The position numbers were made by a program, and so were the translations under genes. From the NCBI GenBank assembly GCA_007922195.1, contig ML682005.1:37054259-37118258 (forward strand): DNA of 64,000 nucleotides, in the 5' to 3' direction. Source of the DNA: Podocnemis expansa (taxonomy: Eukaryota; Chordata; Testudines; Podocnemididae). The notes beneath the pieces are model-generated. The model worked only from the letters and a program-made list of their open reading frames with translations, did no database searches and was not told the origin of the DNA. Each line of letters begins with the position of its first letter. The first letter of the stretch is position 1. Of this stretch, positions 46,069-57,699 are shown in pieces.

Positions 46069-46650
46069 GGCAAGAGTGTGGGAGTGAGAGGAAGATGCTA
46101 AGGGTATGTCTATAAAGCAATTGTACATGTCCATGGGTGTGGTTGTGCCATAATCTCCCTATTTTCCACACCCGAATCCCAGCACATCTGAAGGTGTATA
46201 GAAAACAAATTAGCCAGCACTCCTGATGGATGAGAGTAAGTACACACCTTACTCAAGCTGTGACATAGCCTCTACAGGTACCAATATGTAATGTGGAGTA
46301 AAGGGAGTTTACTAGGTTTCAAGTTTCAATGGTCCTCCATCTATATACTTACAAGGCAACGAACTCTTGTCTTCCTGACTCTTAACCAATATAAACCCTA
46401 AAAAGGTCTCTATCCCTGCTTCCCCCCCCTCCAAGTTGTCAGTGGTAGTGGTGAGTTGTGCTGAGCACATTAGAATAGATTTCTGCTGCACACTTTACAG
46501 CTGAATACCAGGAATGATGGGTTTTGTTCTAAGAGCAGCTCCTGGCCTGCTGACCACTCCTTTGTGCTGGTTGATGTGAGTCAGAGGACACAGTCCTCCA
46601 CAACTTCTCCCAGTATGGCAGAAACACACTGGACCCTATAGTGGGAAATT
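46069..46650. other. No gene seen
   Basis: Ordinary DNA without recognised repeats; an 8-C run near 46423-46430. Confidence 0.5.
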
Positions 46651-47036
46651 TTAGGCTGTGTTCACACAGCCCTCTTATTTCGAAACAACAGAGGTTGTTT
46701 CGAAATAAGATTTAGGCTGTTCACACGATGCATGGTTGTTTCGAAACAACAGGTCCTGTTGTTTCGAGACAACAGCGTTGTTTCGGAACAAATTAAACCC
46801 CATGCAGGGATGAAAAATGTTGTTTCGAAACAACGCCGTGCGAACATGTTTCAAAACAATGGTGACTTGTTTCAAAATAACTGTTGCCTGAACCTGCTAT
46901 TTCGCTTTGAGCTTTTTTCCTTAATTCGAAATAACTGTTAATTCGAATTAAGTTATTTCGAAATAAGGCATTATTTCGATACACGTTGTTTTGAAACAAC
47001 TATATCGAAATAACCCCGTGTGTGAACACAGCCTTA
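46651..47036. mobile_element. Palindrome-rich MITE (TIR GGCTGTGTTCACAC), TSD TTA
   Basis: The body is 46654-47033 (380 bp), starting GGCTGTGTTCACACAGCC and ending GTGTGTGAACACAGCC, flanked by TTA at 46651-46653 and 47034-47036. The interior is a mosaic of GTTGTTTCGAAACAAC, TTATTTCGAAATAA and TTAATTCGAATTAA palindromes, many still with CpG, so it looks relatively young. TTA duplications fit PIF/Harbinger targets. No transposase; the ORFs are read-through of the repeats. Confidence 0.9.
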
Positions 47037-48250
47037 GAGACTGGAGAAGGTAGGAATTCAGGTGACACTGTCCCACTACTCGGACAGCTCATCATCCATG
47101 CCCCTTCTACTTGATTCATCCATGCCTCTTCTCCTTGATTCTCAGTTTAAATAATCTCCCTTAAAGCGTGGACTCTCTTCTTAAATTTATTCAAGCCTCT
47201 CCACTTGGTACAGTTTGGTGTTACTTCACATACAACAATAACATGGAACTTTTTCAGATGGGAAGCACCCAAGAAAGCACCACGAACCTCTTACCCAGAC
47301 AAACCACAAAGCGAAAACATTTTAGAGATGGTATCCAAACAGCTAGATATGCCAAAATGCCATTCTGGATTTTGAGTTGGCTGGAAAGGATGAGACAAAA
47401 TTAAGAATAAAGAGACCCCTGGGTTTTATTATCTGAACTTCTGTTCTGAGGAGCATTTGTCCTGGGATGTTTCTCCTATCACTAATTAAAAATCTTAATA
47501 AGGGAAACATCAGTTCCAGTAGGAAGTAGTCATGAACAAGACAGATGATTAGGAAGCTGAAACTAATAAAGAGGAAGTGAAGCAGTCAATCAGTTGAAGT
47601 TTTATATCCATTAACAACATGTGGCAATTATGGAAATTATGACAGCATTGCACCAATACACTCCCCCTTCCCACATACATATGAATTGAAATGCTGTGGC
47701 TTGGAATAATTTCATCAGTCAATAGTACCCAGAAATTTAGTAGGTGTCAAAGGATTGTGGTCATGTACAGACACATACCAGTACAGTTTCCACTGCTTAC
47801 CTTTGCACAAAATATTTCAGCATAACAACCAGCGAAATGGAACTCTGTTAGCAGGGGTATGTAAAATCCAGGGACACTTTTACTATTAAACTGATGGTAG
47901 TAAAACCCAGTGCCAACAGCAACACTAAAACCATTTGTCCAAACACTATTGGATACACAGGATTCCAACTCCTTAGGATGGTACTTACTGTTCAGAGACT
48001 TCTAGAACAATAACCTGTTGTGCATGTAACTCTGTGAAACGGCATAAAATAAAAGTGGGACACACAGATGATCTTTCTAACTTCCACTACCTGGATTCTT
48101 CTCTGTACTTGGTTTCTAGAATCTATTTCATTTGGTCACTTGGGATGTCAGCTAATGGTGATGATACCAGTATACAGCCAGGTGCTGCTGTTTACTAAAT
48201 ATCAGGCTACACCTATTGCTTGAATAAATCTGAACAGCATTTTAAAGCAA
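47037..48250. other. No gene seen
   Basis: AT-rich DNA; no recognised features. Confidence 0.5.
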
Positions 48251-48272
48251 AGGAGACACTGCTGCAGTAACA

Positions 48273-48450
48273 TTGACAGAAGACCTAGCTATTAAGCTGT
48301 CTACAGAGTCTGGTATCAGTGAAATGTTTGACAGCCGCAGGGACAAATATGTATTAGCAACATTGCTTAATCCATGTTTCAAGGGCAGAATTGAAACCAT
48401 GCATTCACCCTATGCAGGCACAGATTGCTGGAAGGATACTGTCATAAATA
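48273..48450 (+). pseudogene. hAT/ZBED-like transposase C-terminal scrap
   Basis: The frame reads ISEMFDSRRDKYVLATLLNP, CFKGRIETM, WKDTVI. In hAT transposases and domesticated ZBED proteins, the end of the catalytic domain has a similar tract (a short helix, then ATLLDPRYKxxF). The N-terminal zinc finger and the dimerisation tail are absent, and after about codon 60 the frame becomes unrelated. It is a fragment, perhaps of the autonomous partner of one of the hAT MITEs; that link is inferred. Confidence 0.4.
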
Positions 48451-48744
48451 AAAGTGCTGGAGGCCATACCATTATGCACCTCCTCTTCTCCCTCATCCTT
48501 CTACTTAGCTCCCCTAGGCCAAGTATATCTCATAAAGCAGAAGATGCACAAGTTCTGGAACATCACAGGGTGCAAAAGTAATCATAGCAACACCCATAGT
48601 TCTGAGATCTTCACTTATCAGTTCTGAGTGGTAGCACCACCCAAGAAAACTCAATTTGTCTATATCATTGGAAGAATCTGTCCATTATGAAAGGTCTATA
48701 GGTGTCATGGGAGACCCTTCCATATACGGGCAAGAAAAAAGTGA

Positions 48745-48862
48745 CTTCTACAGATATGCTTTAGTTCAGACAGGAATTAATTCAGAGAAGTCCTATGGTT
48801 TGTGTTACACAGAAGGTCAGACTATACGCCCACAATGATCCCTTCTAGCTTTATAATCTAAG
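48745..48862 (+). mobile_element. CR1 LINE 3' UTR terminus
   Basis: Reads TACACAGAAGGTCAGACTAT, then ATGATCCCTTCTAGCTTTAT and AATCTA, matching the short 3' end of CR1-type elements. No ORF part is attached. Confidence 0.6.
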
Positions 48863-48865
48863 AAA

Positions 48866-49640
48866 GCAAACCATTCTGAAGGCATGGGGAGAAGAATAAG
48901 CATTGTTCACAAAGCCCCCATGTTTCTCAGCATCCACTATGTACTCAGATTTCCTTTTCAGTAATGCTGATGGCATTGTGACAAACTGAAAAATAGGGTT
49001 TAATAAAAGGCAGCGTAGAATATCGCTTTCTTAATATAATAATCTGGAAATTTTAGCAAGTTGCACATACAACATACAAGTGACCAAATTAGACTAACAG
49101 AGGAGGCTACACATTAATCTAGCCAACTAAATTCCTTTAGGACTGAGACCAGGATAATATTAAAGAGTTGCTTGCAATTCTCAGCTGTGTAAGATCCCTT
49201 TTTTCAGCTTTTATCCACCTGAGTTCACAGGTGCTGGATTTTGCTTTGAGGTTAGAGGACTGAATAAGCTACAAAACTCATCAGCTATATGCTGAATTTC
49301 AACTGGTCTCACATTAGGAAATACAAAATTACATCCTGATCCTGGTTTGCAGCCTTGGGAATAATGGGCTAAATTCCCTATTTGCGCAAAAACCTACAGC
49401 AGGCAGGTTTTATCTGTAACCCTTCTGCCAGGGCAGGCTGGCAGAACAAGGGCTGGGCTCTATACCCAGGGGTTTCCTAATAATGTAACACCACCAACCA
49501 GCTCAAGCTCCCACCCAGATTTTGGGGGAATTCTGCACTGTTCTCTGTGCACCCCAAAGAGGTAAGGCTTCCCCACTCATAAGCACAAGTCTGAGTGTAG
49601 TAAACAGAACTTTTAATAGTAGTAAAACAGAGTGTCACGA
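48866..49640. other. No gene seen; possible LTR-like or unclassified repeat from about 49380
   Basis: From 49380 the sequence changes character (CCCTTCTGCCAGGGCAGGC, TCTATACCCAGGGG) and runs into the tandem units at 49652. I could not define element ends. Confidence 0.35.
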
Positions 49641-49651
49641 CCAAATAACAG

Positions 49652-49875
49652 AAATCAGCACTGATCTAGGAAATCAGTACAGAGCAAAATTCCCAACAAC
49701 CCACATTGCATAACCGAAGATACAAGACTTAATGGAAAAACCGGCATTTATCTGGGGAATCAGTGCTAACCAGGCTTCCAACATGATCCCACATATCATA
49801 ACAGCAAAGGTGGACTCACTAGCAAAAATTGGCACTGATCTGGAGAATCAGTGCTAACGAGGCTCTCAACCAACC
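49652..49875. repeat. Tandem repeat, about 87-bp period, three diverged units
   Basis: Anchors are AGCACTGATCTAGGAAATCAG (about 49657), GGCATTTATCTGGGGAATCA (49743) and GGCACTGATCTGGAGAATCA (49831). Each is followed by GTGCTAACNAGGCT-type sequence and TCCCAAC, TTCCAAC or CTCAAC. Confidence 0.6.
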
Positions 49876-49889
49876 CTAGGGTACATTGG

Positions 49890-50075
49890 GAGTGTCTTTC
49901 ACACCAACTGTCCACCGGCTTCAACCACTGGTCACTCACTCCATCCACTAGCACTACCCCTTGGCTCTCCTGGCTGTCCACCAGCTGCACCCACCAGTCA
50001 CTCGCACCGCCCAGCTCACCGCTGGCCACTCTCACCATCTGCTGGCTCTGCCTGCTGGTCATTCCATCACTGCTC
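49890..50075. repeat. Degenerate minisatellite, roughly 30-35 bp units
   Basis: Recurring phrases TCCACCGGCTTCAACCACTG, TCCACCAGCTGCACCCACCA, CAGCTCACCGCTGGCCACT and CTGCTGGCTCTGCCTGCTGG suggest a diverged array. It follows the 87-bp repeat and may belong to the same parent element. Confidence 0.45.
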
Positions 50076-50089
50076 CTCTTCAGTGATTT

Positions 50090-50719
50090 CAGCTCTTAAA
50101 CCTCAAGTAGCTGCAAACAGCTACTTCCATAACAAAGAAGAGGCCTCAAAGAAGCCCAGCCAGATCTATCATTTGACAGGGGGTGAGACAAAATGCCTCA
50201 AGCATTTTCCTCCAGAAGGACGTATGTAAAACCCCAACCCTGTCTTAAACTTTTTCAGGCTGAAACATGCAGTGGCCTCTCTTACAGGTCTCTGTTTAAC
50301 TAAGAGTAGCTTTTACCCTTTAACTAACTCAAACAGATTTGGAACAAGCACAGAATAGCATATTACCAAAGACAGTATTTCATATTTCCCTCAGTAAAAT
50401 TACAGACATTGACACATTTCTGATCAGATTAACCCCAAATACCATTACCCACAATGCCCTGCACCCAGTATGCTGATACCTAATTGTGCTCTTTTGTGTT
50501 CATGCTAATACAGAACCCATGCAGGTTAGAAGTCCCCATTCAGAAGTTGTTAGGCACAGCTTCTAAGCCTGCCTTACATATCTATTTTTGACCATCCAGC
50601 TACAGTGGATAGGTACAAACACAAAGAGCAGTTTTACATGCTCTGAAGGGTAAACCAGTCTATTGATTGGTAAACCATTTTTAACCACTTCATTATGTTC
50701 TTTATGTTCCACCTTTATA
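50090..50719. other. No gene seen; possible continuation of the unclassified repeat
   Basis: No coding signal. The composition resembles 49380-49640, so the tandem arrays may lie inside one larger old element. Confidence 0.35.
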
Positions 50720-50967
50720 GTCCTCAGCAATGTTCCCTCTAATTTTTCATAGGCTATGTGCGCAAAAGATTTTTGTGCGCGCAAAAAATTTCTTTGTGTG
50801 TGTTAATCTTTTAATTATTGAACAATTGTTGATTTTTGTGCTAATTTTTGAATTATTAAATAATTGTTGAATTTTTTTGTTCGTGCTTTATTTTCCTGTC
50901 TGCGCAGTTTTCATGACCTGTGTGCGTGCGCACATGCGCACAGCTTAGAGGGAAGAGTGGTCCTCAG
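50720..50967. mobile_element. hAT MITE with perfect 8-bp TSD
   Basis: The body is 50728-50959 (232 bp). Termini are CAATGTTCCCTCTAA and TTAGAGGGAAGAGTG. Flanks GTCCTCAG (50720-50727 and 50960-50967) are identical. The interior has alternating GTGCGC tracts and AT-rich repeats (AATTATTGAACAATTGTTGA and a near-copy after it). Confidence 0.9.
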
Positions 50968-51030
50968 TGGTAGGGGATGTTAATAAGATAAAACCTTTTT
51001 GCCTGAAAACAAGGAATCAGACTGTTAAGC

Positions 51031-51451
51031 TCATAAATCCAAAGAGATAGCCATGTTAGTCTAGTCCAGCAAAAAAAACCAAGGAATCATGTGGCACTTA
51101 AAGACTAACAGATTTATTTTTCACGTGAGCTTTCGGGGAAGAAAATCCCACTTCGTCAGATGCTTTGAAGATGGGTGAACTTACAGAATGGAATGAAACT
51201 AAATGCAAGGGGGTGTAAAACATAGGATCAGGTCATACAGTAACAGCAAATCAGAGCAGTAGTTAGGTTCAGACCATGGGAAGCCTGAAGTCAAATTACC
51301 TTTTGTAATGGGAAAAGAACCCATAGTCTTGATTCAGTCCTGCTTTCACAGAATTTAATTTGCATATTAATTCGAGTTCAGCTGTTTCTCTTTGAAGTCT
51401 TGATGTCCCAGTCACATCTCTGATGACAGTCGTTAACAAATCATAAATCCA
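51031..51451 (-). mobile_element. 5'-truncated Penelope-like element, 11-bp TSD
   Basis: Flanked by TCATAAATCCA (51031-51041 and 51441-51451). In minus-strand sense it starts within the endonuclease frame (ETAELELICKLNSVK then GLNQDYGFFSHYKR and a stop). It continues through a 3' UTR (about 51270-51165), a hammerhead (51163-51123) and the tail ending at GGCTATCTC. The reading frame is open over the last 35 or so codons. This copy is not folded back and shows the sense order of parts: ORF end, 3' UTR, ribozyme, tail. Confidence 0.85.
51123..51163 (-). ncRNA. Hammerhead core with weakened stems
   Basis: CTGACGA and GAAA are present. Stem II is GTGGGA against TTCCCC (one mismatch, one wobble), and stem I GCAT pairs poorly with ACGT. 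Probably inactive or weak. Confidence 0.6.
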
Positions 51452-51904
51452 GCATTCTTATGTGAGCATCTAAGCAAGCTGTCCAAATCCCTCACTGGAT
51501 GCTCAGATGGGATTTACTGTGGGGTAAATGCTACAGGTATGATAAAGCTGCTGGGTGACCATTTTTTCATATTTTCCATGAAGATTTCACTGCAAAACAA
51601 CCTGTGACTGGAAAGTGATTTTTGACTGGAAAGTGATTTCTTTATCCAAACAGGGTCTATTTTGAAGGAGAAGAAAGGACTTCTTAAGAAAATAAGAGGG
51701 CAATTTTTACAAGAATTTTTTCCCCATGTGTTACCACCAAAACCCAAAAGGTGTTGCTGACATCACCCATGACAGCTGCATAGGGTCCACCAGAATAGCT
51801 TGTCTTCATGTTCTCTGCCACCTGTGCTAATTTGGTTTAATTACTTACAGCTAGACATACATCTCTGATGCACTCATGAACCACTGTTCTTATTATCATA
51901 ATCA

Positions 51905-52024
51905 ATATTTATATTGGTATAGCACCTAGAGGCCAACCAAGCTGACACCCCACTGTTCTAGGTGTTGGGCAAAGATACAGCAAATGACAGTTTCTGTTCC
52001 AAAGAGCTAATTTAGTGTGCCTCA
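51905..52024. repeat. MIR-like amniote repeat fragment
   Basis: Reads TATTGGTATAGCACCTAGAG, then CACTGTTCTAGGTGTTGGGC and CAAAGAGCTAATTTAGT, a phrase order typical of an old MIR/CORE-SINE-related amniote repeat. The subfamily is not assigned. Confidence 0.5.
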
Positions 52025-54330
52025 AAGACAAATCTTTCAGGCCCACTGCAACTCTTCATACCTTTAAAACAGTGAAATGAGCAGTATACTGCTAAACAGA
52101 AACACAGTTTCAGAAACAACTTCATTTATATGGGGCTAGATTTTCAAAAGTCATTAACTGCCTAAGGATGCAGATAGACACCTAGAGAGATTTTCAAAAT
52201 TGCCTCGGCACGTAACTCCATTGAAATCAACAGGCACCTGAGTGTTTTTGAAAGTCCCAAGGGAGCCTATTTGAACCTTTCAGCAATTAAATTAGAAATC
52301 TGATCCATGAAACAAAAACAAGTATCAAACATTCATAAAAACAAGGAGATAAAAAACACGATTCTTCCCCCTAAAGTTAAGCCCTTGTCAATACAATCCT
52401 AGAGTTCCTACAGCATTGGGAGCTGTATTGCAGATTGGTCACTAGTCTTTTCTTATATTTTAGACACAGTGGGACTGTTCTATTTTTGTCTGGTTGGTTT
52501 GGTTTTGGTTTTTTGCATAAGGAGGGAGATGTGCAGAGAGAGAAAAAGAAAAGATTGATTGAAGGCCAACCCAGCAGACAGCAGTAATCTCTCAATGTTT
52601 GCAGCCCATAAAGGTTTGGATAAATCTCCAAGCTTCTGAATGTTTGTGACAATTGGAAATTCTGATCATTTTAAAGCTCATCCATTGTTTGCAAGCTATG
52701 CTCGCTGTTCATCCTACTTTATGTAAAGTCTGACCAATTTCATAAGTGATGACAGTGCTTGGTAAGTTCTCCTTTTTCATTCTAGTCAGTGGGGATAGTG
52801 ACTTGGCAACCAATGTTGAGGTCTCACCAACTGGCTCTGCTTGCCAAGTGTGGCAAAGTTCTAGCAAAAATCCCCTTCAGCATGAGGGACTAGAACAGCG
52901 TAGGAGGCTTTGCCCAGAAGCGGGCTGAAAGTGGCTGATAATGAATGACTGATGATGATTACATGGAATTTTTTACTTCCTGCAAAAATATAGATATGAA
53001 CCAAATCAGCACCACACTGATGGAGCATTGTAATGCCATGCCGGAAAACAGGCTTGACAGTAGGGCTCCTGCTTACAATCTCTAGGGCGAGTGACAGGTA
53101 TAGCATCCAGATACAGGAGGTTAACTGCCCCAGTCGCTCACTGTAGCACTTTATATTAGACAACTCCTGGCACCATCTCAGTTAGCAAAAAGGTCCCATG
53201 ATAGGAGCAGTCAAAGGAAAATGTCAGGTGGTAAATAATTGTAAGGCAATGGGTGGGGAGACATATTGCACAAAAATTATGATGATGAATGGTTCAAAGA
53301 TGAGAAGGAAAGTTAACACATACAATAAGGGAGTAAAAAATGGTGTTTTTAAAGCTTCTTCTAGTACAAACTCAGGAGAGAAACACGGGAGGAATCTGTT
53401 ATTCTGTTATACAAATAATTGATCTCATTCTGATGAAAAACCTTAGTAAAGCAGCTGGAGGTATTATTTTTGTCAGCCGTAGCTTGGTCTTTACATGGGG
53501 CCTTTCCACATGCCCAGGCCTGCGTTTAAATTCACCCTGCGTTGCTCTTTTTCTCACTCTTATAAGGTGGAAAAGAATGTTAAGACACAATATGAGTAAA
53601 ACCTTCCTCCTCACATCTCAACAGCAACTGCTGTTACTCATAATGCACCTTGCCAGCATGGCTACCTGCCAGTCAAACGAATACCACTCTACCGAGTGCC
53701 CTAAACAGCCATCTGATCCTTTTCTAACTGTTGCTTAGAGTTGTTTAGAGGTGCCCACGGAGGGATGATTAACAGCTCCAGGCAGTGTGCAAGCACTTGG
53801 AATATGCATTTCTTACTAGAAGGGACATTTCTTTCCTTCATATTTATATTAGTTGTGTTTTATTAGTCACATTGCTCTTCAGCTTTCCTGCAGCATTGGC
53901 AGCACTGCCATTATCTCTAGATAAAGGTGCACATCCTCACTTCATAGCTGAGGTGAGGTACCACAATAAAAGCAATATCAATAAACAGCGTATTGCAGAA
54001 AATTAATAAGCAGTATGCTGATGAATTGTTGGCAGTCAGTAGTGCCTGGTGAATATGATATTGAGTCATTTCTTGTTTTGGTTGCTAAGTAAATATATAA
54101 TTGTTTTAGGTAGTGTGTAGTAAAACAGAGTGAAGAAGGTGTAAAATAAAGAAAAATAAAGTGAAATCCAAGCATGTTAATTACACAGTAAATACCTATA
54201 ATTGTCTGATAATCTTAGAAGACAAGTCATTCTTTGGTCGTAATCTCCCTAATAATAGCCTTCAGTAACATTGGAAAACCAATTACATGGAATAAAAATA
54301 TTAATACTTCATTCAGTACAATGTCTTTTA
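52025..54330. other. No gene seen; old repeat at about 52130-52270
   Basis: 52130-52270 has repeat-like phrases (GATTTTCAAAAG, CCATTGAAATCAACAGGCAC). The 132-codon frame at 53340-53738 has no recognisable motif and is likely chance. Confidence 0.45.
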
Positions 54331-54334
54331 TCCC

Positions 54335-54640
54335 AGGACCTCAAAGAACATAACAATAGGAATGAAGCATCACCATAGTAAGCATTTTCATACCCATTTT
54401 ATAGATGGGCAAACTGAAGCAGAATGATCAAGGATCTTATAAAAAATTGTATGCCAAGAAAGATGGAAGGACTGGCTAGAGCTCAAACATCTTGATTCAA
54501 CTCCTGGCCCTCCCACATATTTTGTTTGGGATCATGGACAAGACACTTCATCTCTCTGAGCTTCAGTTCCTCCTAATCCATTCTTCCCCTTTGTAAAATG
54601 GGGATAATAATCCTTCTGCTTACTCGTCCTTTTGTCTTAT
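54335..54640 (+). repeat. MIR/CORE-SINE-like repeats, two adjoining pieces
   Basis: CCCATTTTATAGATGGGCAAACTGA (about 54395) is the inverse-type MIR phrase. 54500-54610 gives TCAACTCCTGGCC, CTTCATCTCTCTGAGCTTCA and TTTGTAAAATGGGGATAATA, the conserved MIR core. Confidence 0.7.
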
Positions 54641-54767
54641 ATGTTTAGGCCCCAACCCTGCAAATGCTAACACATGTGCTTTAACACAAGTTCAGTTAGG
54701 TATTGTTGCTACATGTCACTGTTCACAGGCTTGAAGTTCATTACCTACATAAGTGTTTTCAGGGTTT

Positions 54768-54895
54768 GGGTCTCTGATTGTAAGCTCCTCAGGGATACGG
54801 ACTCTTTCTTACTATGCCATATGTAGAGTACTTAGCACAATGGGGTTCCAAACTTGATGGGGACCGTAAGGTGTGACAGTGCTGTAAATAATAAA
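54768..54895 (+). repeat. MIR-like SINE tail segment
   Basis: Reads TTGTAAGCTCCTCAGGGATA, ACTCTTTCTTACTATG, GTACTTAGCACAATGGGGTT and a TAAATAATAAA end, the 3' portion of turtle MIR-like SINEs. It may be continuous with the preceding MIR piece, separated by a diverged stretch. Confidence 0.65.
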
Positions 54896-54899
54896 CAAA

Positions 54900-57289
54900 A
54901 AGAATTAGCCCTCGCTCCCAGTCCACTGCTGGGATAATATGTCAACAGACCAGATAGCAGGATGTGGAGAAAGACAACACTGCCAGCCTTACACAGGAAA
55001 ATGACTGCTCCTATTATAATTAAAATGTTTGACATTCCTGGAACTTTCTGGAATGCTTTATTGCTGGCAGTTTTAATTAAATTGTTTAAAAACAGAAGGG
55101 GCAGAAAATATTTGAAGGAAAGAAAAAAAGGATTAACACATTTCCTTCTAGGTCATATAAATAATAATCACTTGATTACCAACAGAACTTCATGGATTAA
55201 ATTGTTTGGGGGGCTAGGGGGAAAATCCCATGCAACATCCTATCCAGATGGCAGGTTCAGTGCTCTGTAGTCAGCCTGTTTATTAATGAACATCTGTTTT
55301 TGCTATAGAACAGAGTGGACCTTCTCCCATAAATTCTCTTTTCAGATATTTCTTTTAAAAATGGCATTAGGAGTTATTCACTGTCACACAGATAACTCAA
55401 AATTTATTTTTAATATTAGATATTGCATATTCATTATAGCAGTTCCCTCACTCATTACATTATTGATGAACAGATTGCCAATATGTACAGTTGGTTGAAT
55501 AATGACTGACTCTTGAAATTTTTTAAAGAGATTTGGCTTCAGCCGTGTTAACAGTCCTTTCCTGTTAGCTTTACACGCAAACTGAGTGAATATTACTGGC
55601 AAAAATGTTACTAGACAACAAATATCTAAATAATGTGGCAAAATTCATGGAGACTAAATTTTAAATTAGCTGGCATAATTATCCACATTAGCAATGACCG
55701 CACATTGATGGGATCAGGAAACAATATCATCTAACTCACGGGACCAACCACAACTAAGCAATAGCTTGAATTCTGAATAAGGGTGATCAAGCTATACAAT
55801 AGAAAAATCTGTAAGAAAGATATTCAAATAAATTTATATTATTAGAATTGAGCATACTGCTGTCTGCTCAAAGATACTCTGTGATCTGAAGAAGATGCCT
55901 AATTCATCAGATTAATAATTCATTACAGATTATTTGCTCATCCTAACCAATGTCTTAGAATCTGGTGAGTGCTATGCATCCACCAGCACAGTAACATTCA
56001 GAATTCAGTAACTCTTCAGCTGGTTTGCTTCCGTCTTTTATTTAGTAGCCTAAGTACAATTACAGTATCTGTACGCTTCAGCATTTCAAATGCACACAAG
56101 ATAAAAAAAAAATGTGGGTCCAGATTCAGGATTCTCTAACATATCAAAGTTGGAAGGCACTCAAAGAATGAGCATCTGAGCACAGACCATAAGAAAAATT
56201 GACAACATTTAGATCAAGATCCAGGTTTAGACTTGAAGCAGATTTCCAAAGTTAAAATTCCTATCTGAATCCTCTCCAAATGATGTGATTCTTCTAAGAG
56301 TGTAAAGTTGGTCTGGAAATTCCATGAGAACATTTGTTTTCAGGATATAACTGACTATTTTTTTTTATTTCCAGGCCTAGACAGAAATATTAACCTAAAA
56401 GCCCTGTGGTGTTTTAGCATTACCAGGCCTACTCTTGGACAGACATGGAAAAAAACCAACACCTACTTAATCTAAAGGTTTCAACCCCACATAAAAATTT
56501 TGGTTCCAGTTTACTTCTGAAAATAAGTGACAGTTCAGTGGGTTTGGAGTAGAGGTGATATCATATTGCAGGCCTGTTTTTACAGCATGCTCATCACCAC
56601 AGTATTCAAGCAGCTGTCTTAAGTGTTTCACCCATCCCAACATGGAAGGGTGTGATGTTACTATATAACACATGACAACCAATACAGCAATGAGAAAACT
56701 GCAAACTGCTGATACATGGGGAGGCACATCACCAGGGTAAACTGACTAATTACAGGATATGTTACCGAGCTATAAATCCAGATCATATTAAACATGGCTT
56801 CTTATCCCCTTCATCCAAACTATTTAGTCTGAGCTTTTGTAACCTGATAAGACAATTGCCAGTCTGACATACAGGCTATTTACTAGACTGGCTGGAATGC
56901 TTTTAGTTTATCCTGAAATCTAGAAAAAATGTGGATTTTTGCATAGACAGTTAGGCATAGCCAAATAGTTTTGAGCTGAGAGGGGTTTATCCCTAATTTA
57001 ATGAGTTTGGCTTTAATTATATATTACTCCTTCAACACTTCCTATTTTCTACAATCTCTAAAGTGGCTTGCATACATTTCATTGTATGATGAATGACTGA
57101 TTCATCTGATCTGGAGGATTTCACCATCCAACAACAAGCTGTTCAATAATGGACAAACACTCAATCTGGCCCTAAAAGGACTTTTATTCTGTGCCTGCAA
57201 AATTATTCTTGAAATTCTTTTCCAGAACAATTTTGACATCCAACCATGTCATTTGTGGCATTAGTGAAGTACTTGGAGCTCTCAATCAC
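54900..57289. other. No gene seen
   Basis: AT-rich DNA; no coding or repeat signal recognised. Confidence 0.5.
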
Positions 57290-57699
57290 ATGGACTGTGT
57301 TCACACACAGGGGGTTATTTAGATACAGTTGTTTCGAAACAACTTGTATCGAAATAATGCCTTATTTTGAAATAACTTAATTCAAATTAACAGTTTGTTA
57401 ATTCGAATTAAGGAAAAAAGCTCAAAGCGAAATAGCAGGTTCAGGCAACAGTTATTTCGAAACAAGTCACTGTTGTTTCAAAACAACATGTTCGCATGGC
57501 GTTGTTTCAAAACAATCATTTCAAAACAATGTTGTTTTGTCCCCGCATGGGGTTTAACTTGTTTCGAAACAACGCCGTTGTTTCGAAACAATGGGACCCG
57601 TTGTTTCGAAACAACCATGCGTCATGTGAACAGCCTAAATCTTATTTTGAAACAACCTCTGTTGTTTCAAAATAAGAGGGCTGTGTGAACACAGCCATG
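57290..57699. mobile_element. Palindrome-rich MITE, same family as 46654 in opposite orientation
   Basis: The body is 57293-57696 (404 bp), starting GACTGTGTTCACACACAG and ending CTGTGTGAACACAGCC. Flanks are ATG on both sides. Internal order matches the inverse of 46654-47033, including TCAAAGCGAAATAGCAGG and CCCCGCATGGGGTTTAA landmarks. More TTCGAA centres have decayed to TTTCAAAA or TTTTGAAA than in that copy. Confidence 0.85.

Noticed and set aside
46662..46941. Repetitive ORFs rich in Phe, Arg, Asn and Thr on both strands
   Set aside because: They are translations of TTTCGAAAC palindromes in a MITE; the same occurs at 57395-57688 and 7079-7297.
53340..53738. 132-codon plus-strand ORF
   Set aside because: No motif or homology is recognisable and composition matches background.
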